64,000 nt of DNA from Triops longicaudatus. Taxonomy: Eukaryota > Arthropoda > Branchiopoda > Notostraca > Triopsidae. This document shows positions 57,592 to 64,000 of this stretch, piece by piece. The stretch lies in assembly GCA_022885665.1 (NCBI GenBank), contig JAGQDJ010000100.1, positions 203,501 to 267,500 of the forward strand, given 5' to 3'. Position 1 is the first letter of the stretch; every line of letters begins with the position of its first letter. The notes beneath the pieces were generated by a model that worked only from the letters and a program-made list of their open reading frames with translations, did not search any database and was not told the DNA's origin. Made by a program: the position numbers and the translations under genes.

Positions 57592-59131
57592 TTATTTCAG
57601 CCACTTTTTATGAGAGTAGCATTTAGCGGTACCGGCGGGCGTGTGCACGCAAATTTGGTGGGTGCCGCACAATCCATTGTTCGTTGTGCAAGGCGTAGTC
57701 ACTTCTGGTAATGAATGTTGACAAAAAACGAGGAGGTCGCTCATCTTCGCATCACCTTTATGGGCAATCGTGTAAGCTTCTTCGGTAACCGGGTTAACGT
57801 ACAGTAAATTGTGACGTGATTCGACTGCGATACCATCGCCCCAGGCTGCTACTCTGAAGTATTGACTATTTACCTTAAGGGATAACACAAATTGTTTTCT
57901 GTAATTTAGTCACGCCTTTTCTAATAGGTAATGCAGGTTTCACTGTTTTTATTCACAGCCTAGTTTGTAATGTTGCAAAGATAAATGGAAACCAAAAAAG
58001 TGGAAAAAGACTTACGTAAGTGCCATTGGACCATTTAGGCCGGATAGAACGAAAAGATCCTCCGTTTAAATTCGCAACAACTATGGAATATGTATCAATA
58101 ACGTAAATAAGGTCCTGAACGTAATCTAACGCCAGTTTCGCTCCCACGCCTTGTATAATCGTCTTCACATGGGTGCCGTCTAACCAGCTTCGCATTACGC
58201 TGTGTTGGTTATCCGTTAATTTAGTCCAAAATAAGAATCTAATTTATTTATTTAAAAAATAACACAAATAAGTACTTTTTTAAAAAATAAACAGAAACAG
58301 ACCCGCTTTTCGGATGTACTGCAAAATCCTCTCCAGTAATTGGAGCGATCTCTGCTCGAATGCGCGGGACACGAAAGCCTAGCCGATAATTCACAACATA
58401 TAACGCGTAGTCGTTCATGACGTAAAGGTTTCCAGTACTCCAGTCCAAGCTTAGATGGTGTGTGAACCCAGTTTTTTTCGACCAAATTTCGTCCGGCCAG
58501 CCGCTTGCAAAATTAAGAATCTGTGCATGCAAAGCATTTTTTCGTTCTGTATGTAAGTAAGTGATTAACTACCGATATAAAAGGGTGTTCGGCGTAATCA
58601 GACCACACGAACACGTTGATTGCAGGGTCCCAAGCTATTGATCCTATGGATACTCCGATGTTATGAGTCCGGTCTCGGAAAAGTGTCAGGTTGTGGAAAT
58701 CCATTACGCGAACGGTCGTTGCGCTAGCCCAAAATATCGTGCACTTGTCGGCAGCGTCACTAAATTTCGGGTGTCGTGAACACGTAAAACAATCATACAG
58801 TATAAAGCAGTGGTGCCCAACCTTTTTTCACCCGAGGGCCGCGCGCGACATGATATACAATCTCGCGGGCCTGAATGTTCCGGTTTCACCAGAATCATGC
58901 CGACGTTAAAAATGAAATTATGCAGTGATATACATGAGCGGTGTAAATGAGCGGGCCGCATGAGGCACCTTTACGGGCCGCATGAGGCCCGCGGGCCGTA
59001 GGTTGGGCACCACTGGTGTAAAGTATCTTACAGCGATTGAAATGAGTTTTTAATTACCTTGCAGCAGAAACTTGATGATGTAGTTGAAGTAAAATGGAAG
59101 TTAACGTTAAGAGCCATTTGGATACTTTCAT
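57592..59131 (-). CDS. Secreted LDLR-type beta-propeller protein with a short EGF-like tail
   Basis: Five exons (59131-59058, 58759-58573, 58520-58303, 58238-58016, 57873-57592), all in phase, encode 327 aa. A signal peptide (WLLTLTSILLQLHHQVSA) comes first. The body has repeats typical of LDLR class B/LRP propeller blades. Examples are IAWDPAINVFVWSDYAEHPF, LDWSTGNLYVMNDYALYV and LFWTKLTDNQHSVMRSWLDG (the D-G-T-x-V-K pattern). LALDYVQDLIYVIDTY follows. YWTD itself is varied (FVWSD, LFWTK). The last exon ends in an EGF-like Cys cluster (CTTNNGLCGTHQICVHTPAG) and stops soon after, with no membrane helix. LRP proteins are usually giant receptors, so this is a compact free-standing propeller, perhaps a decoy or carrier. 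Intron 1 carries a hAT-type MITE. Confidence 0.8.
58808..59015. mobile_element. hAT-type MITE, 208 bp
   Basis: Ends are cagtggtgcccaacc and its exact inverse ggttgggcaccactg (15-bp TIR). It is flanked by gtataaag and gtgtaaag, an 8-bp target duplication with one change, as hAT elements leave. Interior GC-rich with repeated gggccgcatgaggc. It lies in intron 1 (58760-59057) of the propeller gene. Confidence 0.92.
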
Positions 59132-59589
59132 GATTTTACGACTTGAAAGCAACGTGCGTAACTGTTAGCGTTGCATCAGAAACTAAACCCCAAGATTGTG
59201 TGAGCTTCTTTTTATAGAATTGGTTTGCATACGCAAGTCTTTCATATGCCTAATTAAAGCTGGTTTTCCAGTGCGTTTGGACAGTTGACAATGGGTACCA
59301 TTGAGAGAGAAGTTTATTGATGGTGGCAAATTATTAGTTTGATCTCTTGATCCCGGAAGATCTTGATCCTGTTTGGACTCCGAAATAAAGTAAAATATGC
59401 GGTATCCCTATAAAATTCAGTTTTTATCAAAGACTTCAGAATTTGTTACTGGAAGAGAGAGTTGCAAGTTTTGGATGTAGTGTTTATTAAAGAACACCAG
59501 TTTACGTTTTAACGAGTAGCAATTTTTGCCGAGAAAAACGCGCAAAAGTTGTACGGTGATGTTCTAAGTGATATAGTGATAAAAAGCAT

Positions 59590-59930
59590 GTGTCGCCGCC
59601 AGAATCGCGCTAACGGTGACAGGGAACTGTTCTGTTTTTATAAGGCAATTTGCTCACTTCAGATAATTTTGATGAAGCGAAATACAGAGGCCAATAAGTT
59701 ACACTCATTTACTGTTAGTGATTTATTTTTAACTTAATTTTACAACAATCAAATCGTATGCTGAAGAAATAGGTCTGGTTCAAAAGGAGGTCAAAAAGGG
59801 ACTGCACTTACAGGCTGGGTGCAGGGGATTTCATTATCGCCAAAAATGAATTTTAGGATTACGGTGGGAGGCTATGAAATTTAACTGTTGAGTAATAATG
59901 AAATTGAACATAGTGGATATTTTGTCCATC
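59590..59930 (+). repeat. Dispersed repeat family R2, copy 2
   Basis: Reverse-complement match of 9740-10085 over about 340 bp (ccgccagaatcgcgctaac, ctgaagaaataggtctggtt, aggaggtcaaaaagggac, aggattacggtggg). Flanked by AT-rich intergenic sequence. Confidence 0.7.
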
Positions 59931-60240
59931 GTGCTGTTTCTATCCACTACAACACGGCACATTAAACATACACAAAAAAAACTTCCGTGCTTTAGCACGG
60001 AACAGCATGATTATACATAATCTTCACTTGTGAATACTTAAGTGCAAAATTGTGTTTCGTGTCTTCGCATTACCGAAACTCAATTGGCAATAGCTGTAGT
60101 TCTGGAAAGGTCTACAAGGATTCCGTTATATAGGCATATTCGTGCATACAGCTTAGTGTCGATTGCACTCGCAAAATTTATGTTTTTGAGGATACATAGG
60201 CTGAAAAATTGTCACATACAAATAATATTATGTTCTCTGA
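59931..60240. other. Intergenic, nothing identified
   Basis: AT-rich stretch between repeat R2 and the IR-C stop codon; likely holds the IR-C 3' UTR. Confidence 0.4.
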
Positions 60241-63200
60241 TTATTTGTTTCTGCGAAGCTTAGGTTTCATTAAGGTTTCATAAACAAAACTGAGAAACGA
60301 AGCTGCGATACCGATGCCTAAGATAAGGAACGCAGTTTGCAACTGAATCAGGATGAGAGGTTCTTCGTGGGTTTGTTGTTCGCTTAGTAGTTTGCTCATG
60401 GAAAAACAAGCAATTCTAGGAACGTATTTCCGGTCGTAGTAACGGAACAAACCTCCTTCAATGGCCTTTAGGATACTATGAAGCAAAGCAGACGAATCAT
60501 TACATATTACTAGTTAAATTGAAAGTTCGAAATAGTTAAACTGCGACTTTGAAATACGCACTAAGTGCACATTCGAATTTTTTCTAGAAATCATACCCTG
60601 TTCTTAATTTTCGAGTCAGTGCTGGTGCGTGTTTAGCGACGTTCCATCCGTTCATCGTGAAAGCCGAGCCTTGCACTTCCAAAGTGGTCATCCTGCATTT
60701 TTTGTTTTTCAGATAATCCAAGCGAACCCAGGTTTCGCCCATTCTTGTGCCCTATTTCCGAACAGAAAGTGAGGATTAGCTCTTTGTCGCTTGTATTTGA
60801 CGTAAGCTTACTGTAATGAAACCATAACGACCCCCAAGAACCATATTAATGGCATCTATTGGCCTATCTATAAGAGTTTCAGGATTGTGCCGGAAGATGT
60901 CGCCGATGTGTTTCTGATACCCAGTTTCCGCAGTCTACAGGGGCAATAATTAAAAAATAAATAAATGTAAATACATAAATAAATACATTAAAAAATACGT
61001 GATACTTTACCAGAAAAGCCAATGAGAATACATAACCACGCATGGCCACAGGTTTCAGTGTGTCTGTCTTTACGAAGTCCTCCAAATTACGAATTAGAGG
61101 CTCAGGTCGGCGCGTGGTTACGAAAGAGATGAGAATGGAAGTGTAAGAAAAGACGATGATAAAAGCTGCAAGATTCCATGCCGTAGCTAGAAAGCGAGCT
61201 GATAGGTAATATGGGTTAACACCCCCTGTACGGGAAAGATAACTAATTAAATATTTTTGTACATATAAAAATGGAGCATACAAATTTAACATTAAATGAG
61301 ATTTCAAAATTTTGAGCATAAAATGACGAAAAAATTGCGATTTTTTAAGAGTTAGCTCTGGAACACAAAAGCGAATTAGAAAGATTTTACATTTTATTTT
61401 AGTTATGCAATGTTCGAAGTTTTTCACTGTCCGATATTTGTGTTGGAGTGATTCGGTGTTTTGAAAAATAATTTAGCGAACTTAATTTTACCTTGACCAG
61501 TAATAAGAGCTATATTGTACATGACGTCTGATCCAAAATCGGCTCGATCAGTTTTAATTCGTGAGACCAAGTACATTACGACGGAAACAGCCACAATACT
61601 TAAAATAACGTAAGCCCAAACCTGAAAACGAAGTAATGTGTATGAGAGCTCAAGAGAAAGTGGACAATTTTTTAACCTCGAAACTGAATGGCTTCGCGTT
61701 TGACAAGAGATCATAGAGCATCATTGGTGAAGGAATGACAGCAACCCAAGGTCCGTAGCCTGTAGGCCAGACGTAGTCAAAAGCACTTGGAGAACCGTAC
61801 GGATTTGCACATACTGCAATATCTATCTCCTGAAATGAAGAAAATAATGCAATAGATAAAAAATCGTAACAAACAACGCTTTTCTAAAAAAAGTAAAAAA
61901 TTCTGACCAAGTTTCCCAAAAACATAAAATTCAATTTTGAAAAATTAAAGTCTACGAATCGTATTTACAAAGTAAAAAACAAAAACAAAAAACAACAACG
62001 AAATTATCACTAAGTAATGTTAAAACTCGTACACTTAACTAGGTTTATTGGCAAACTTATAAACAAATAACCGGAAATTTCCTTCACGTCGATATAGGTA
62101 GTAAAAATACAATTTGTAGAAGATTCCAAGAATATTCGCAGAAACGTATTAATTTTTAGAAGTAGAAACTAGAGTTCGTTAGCATAAAGTTATTCATTCT
62201 TAATATTTCTGAAAACGTCCATATCCGGCCAAACAAATTATTTTAACTTCTAATTAGACTAATCCTACCTTTCTTAAACCCATTCCTATTAAGCCGATTG
62301 TAGCGTTGCCTGGTGTACCATAGCTCAGATCTGGTGGTTCTACCATTTTGTACCTAGTTCAGTAATCTTTTGTTTAGCATTGGTTGACCTTTAATCTTTG
62401 AATGAGTTTCGGAATTATTACTGAAAACTTCCACTGCCGGCCAAGGCTTCAAACATTTCTATAGTGCTTCCATTGTATTTTCCAGTACCTCCGACAACAC
62501 TCCTTATCGAGAATGGTGGCATCTGTATTAAACATAAAAAATCAAAAGAAAAAAAAAATTCGAATAAAAGAATGAGTGTTAAAAAAAATTTTCGCACTCA
62601 AATTAATAAAAAATAAATAAATTGCTGGTAATACTGCAACTAGCTAGTAACGGAATTAAGTAAATATTACCTCAACCGTGCCAACAATCACTGTCTGCTT
62701 TTTCCATTGGCTTGGCGTGCACATCAGTGTACGTGCTGGAACAGCACTTTGTTGGCCAGTGCGACTTTCAAGTACAAGTTTGGCAAGGTCTTCTACAGGA
62801 TGTCGAAGAGGTTTGGGCAGTCGAAAGCTCGTTGAGCAAGGCAGTTCAATATTCAGCCACCATAAGTGATTTTTCTTGTCTGTGTCCTTGGCAAAATCAC
62901 TGCTCAAAGCTTCTTGAATATTAGGAAAATTCGTCAACAGGACAAGGTTTTCAATTGTATTTCGGTTTAAATCTGTGAGAGCGAAATTAAACCCGTGTGT
63001 TTTGAACGGTTAGAACTATTACGTCGGCGCGGTTTCATTTCGATTGGTAACGCTGACGAGAGGTGGCGTTTGAGTTGCAGGTCGCGTAAAGCCAAAGCGG
63101 CCATAGTTTGCTGCACGGCTGGTAACTTTTTAAACCGTTTATCGTAAAGAAACACTGCTGGTTGGGCTAATTATATAAACAAGATGCGCACCCAAAAATA

Positions 63201-63419
63201 ATTAAGAAAAATCCGAGGAATTTATATTCCTAAAATACATCTTCAAAAAGTGGTCATAATGAGAAAAAAATTCTGAAGCAGGTATTCGGGTAACTAGCAG
63301 TGGTACCATCTATACAAATATTTCATTGTAATGACTTTTAACTTACCTCTGATTTTTATCCCGAAAACCCATACCAGTGTTACGAAAACGAGAACCTTTT
63401 TCGTAGTACTCGGCTTCAT
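60241..63419 (-). CDS. IR-C: ionotropic receptor, divergent from IR-A/IR-B
   Basis: 571-aa ionotropic receptor in eleven exons: 63419-63347, 63166-63023, 62972-62671, 62522-62422, 62353-62269, 61829-61677, 61621-61492, 61225-61011, 60934-60812, 60751-60597 and 60475-60241. Phases agree throughout. A signal peptide (VLVFVTLVWVFGIKI) is followed by about 150 residues before the ligand-binding domain. That domain starts near FEALAGSGSFQYKMVEPPDL and continues to GTPGNATIGLIGMG. M1 is VWAYVILSIVAVSVVMYLV, M3 is AAFIIVFSYTSILISFV and M4 is IQLQTAFLILGIGIAASFLS. Introns at the start of M1 (phase 0) and after the pore (phase 1, GQ|G) coincide with those of IR-A and IR-B, so the genes share an ancestor. 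Intron 2 is only 50 nt and its boundaries are chosen to keep the frame. Ligand unknown. Confidence 0.88.
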
Positions 63420-64000
63420 GTCTAGGAGAATTTTGCAAAGAAGTGTGTTTATATAGGACCCAACTGGCATAGGAACGGTTGCTGTAGCAATTGTTCATTC
63501 CAGTCCATGGATTTTTCTGCCTTTCGACAGCATATACAACTAAGATTACGTCTTTATGAGCCATTAGCGAAAGATGAAGTAATAACGTCTTAATTTCTCC
63601 GATTGAGCTCCCATTGTAAATGGGGACACGTCTACTGGTAGAAAGGAATAAGATTGCAAATTTTTCAAGGCTTTTTCATTTTTAATCGACCATTGCAAGA
63701 CCTGTATGGATATACATTATTATTGTGCACAGAGTTACAAACTATTTAGGTACAAGCTTTCTAAAAACATGTGCAATGCCACGTAAAAATGTCTCATTCT
63801 GGCTACGGAAAGAAAAGAAAAAAAAAAAACTTAAAATACATAAGTCTGAATGATAGGAGTAATACGAAATTAAATTGCTTGAAAATTAGAATTTAATGCT
63901 ATTTAGGAATTTTCAATGCAAATTTCGTTTCACTTCTCGTAAAATAGAACTTCAAAAAGGAATTTTTGCTATGAATTATTAGTGAAACTTGTATCAAGAA
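63420..64000. other. IR-C upstream flank
   Basis: No complete gene. AT-rich; should hold the IR-C promoter. A minus-strand ORF here reads into IR-C exon 1 in another frame and is not supported. Confidence 0.4.

Overview
This window is nuclear DNA from an animal. Genes are split by spliceosomal GT-AG introns, many only 50-70 nt long, in an AT-rich background with A/T runs, microsatellites and non-autonomous transposons. The gene families (ionotropic-receptor chemoreceptors, an arthropod-type arylalkylamine N-acetyltransferase array, fascin, a multi-FAS1 protein) point to an arthropod. Compact introns and clustered IR and AANAT-like expansions suggest a crustacean such as a Daphnia-like branchiopod, but this is an inference from style and not from a marker gene.

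Layout. 0.9-3.2 kb (-): a FoxN1/4-type forkhead factor. 5.5-6.7 kb (-): a ninjurin. 7.6-22.6 kb (+): six tandem GNAT N-acetyltransferases (AANAT/dopamine NAT-like), called NAT1-NAT6 here. 23.3-24.7 kb (-): an unrecognised 255-aa protein. 25.4-26.8 kb (-): single-exon MFSD5. 28.6-34.9 kb (+): a secreted six-FAS1-domain protein in 14 exons. 35.1-38.6 kb (-) and 40.8-44.6 kb (+): two head-to-head ionotropic receptors, IR-A and IR-B. 45.2-45.75 kb: three tRNA-Glu(UUC) genes. 46.5-49.2 kb (+): a LUC7-like splicing factor. 49.8-53.1 kb (-): fascin. 57.6-59.1 kb (-): a small secreted LDLR-type propeller protein. 60.2-63.4 kb (-): a third ionotropic receptor, IR-C. I rebuilt the exon chains by translating the sequence and requiring splice phases to match. 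All agree except NAT3, which carries a +1 frameshift.

The most unusual system is the 5' architecture of the NAT array. The catalytic domain lies in one large exon in every copy. The start codon sits upstream on a tiny 10-nt exon (ATG, two codons, one base, then a GTAAG-type donor). NAT2 and NAT6 also have a 79-nt alternative first exon encoding a short amphipathic, Cys-Cys-containing leader, with a shared upstream element. NAT5 has two candidate microexons, and NAT1 has a start codon directly abutting a donor site. This suggests promoter-coupled swapping of N-termini on one enzyme body.

Other points of interest are the mirrored IR-A/IR-B pair with near-identical exon lengths, a 45-nt in-frame candidate cassette exon in the LUC7-like gene, a hAT-type MITE in a propeller-gene intron, a TIR element in an IR-B intron, and several dispersed repeat families shared between distant parts of the window.
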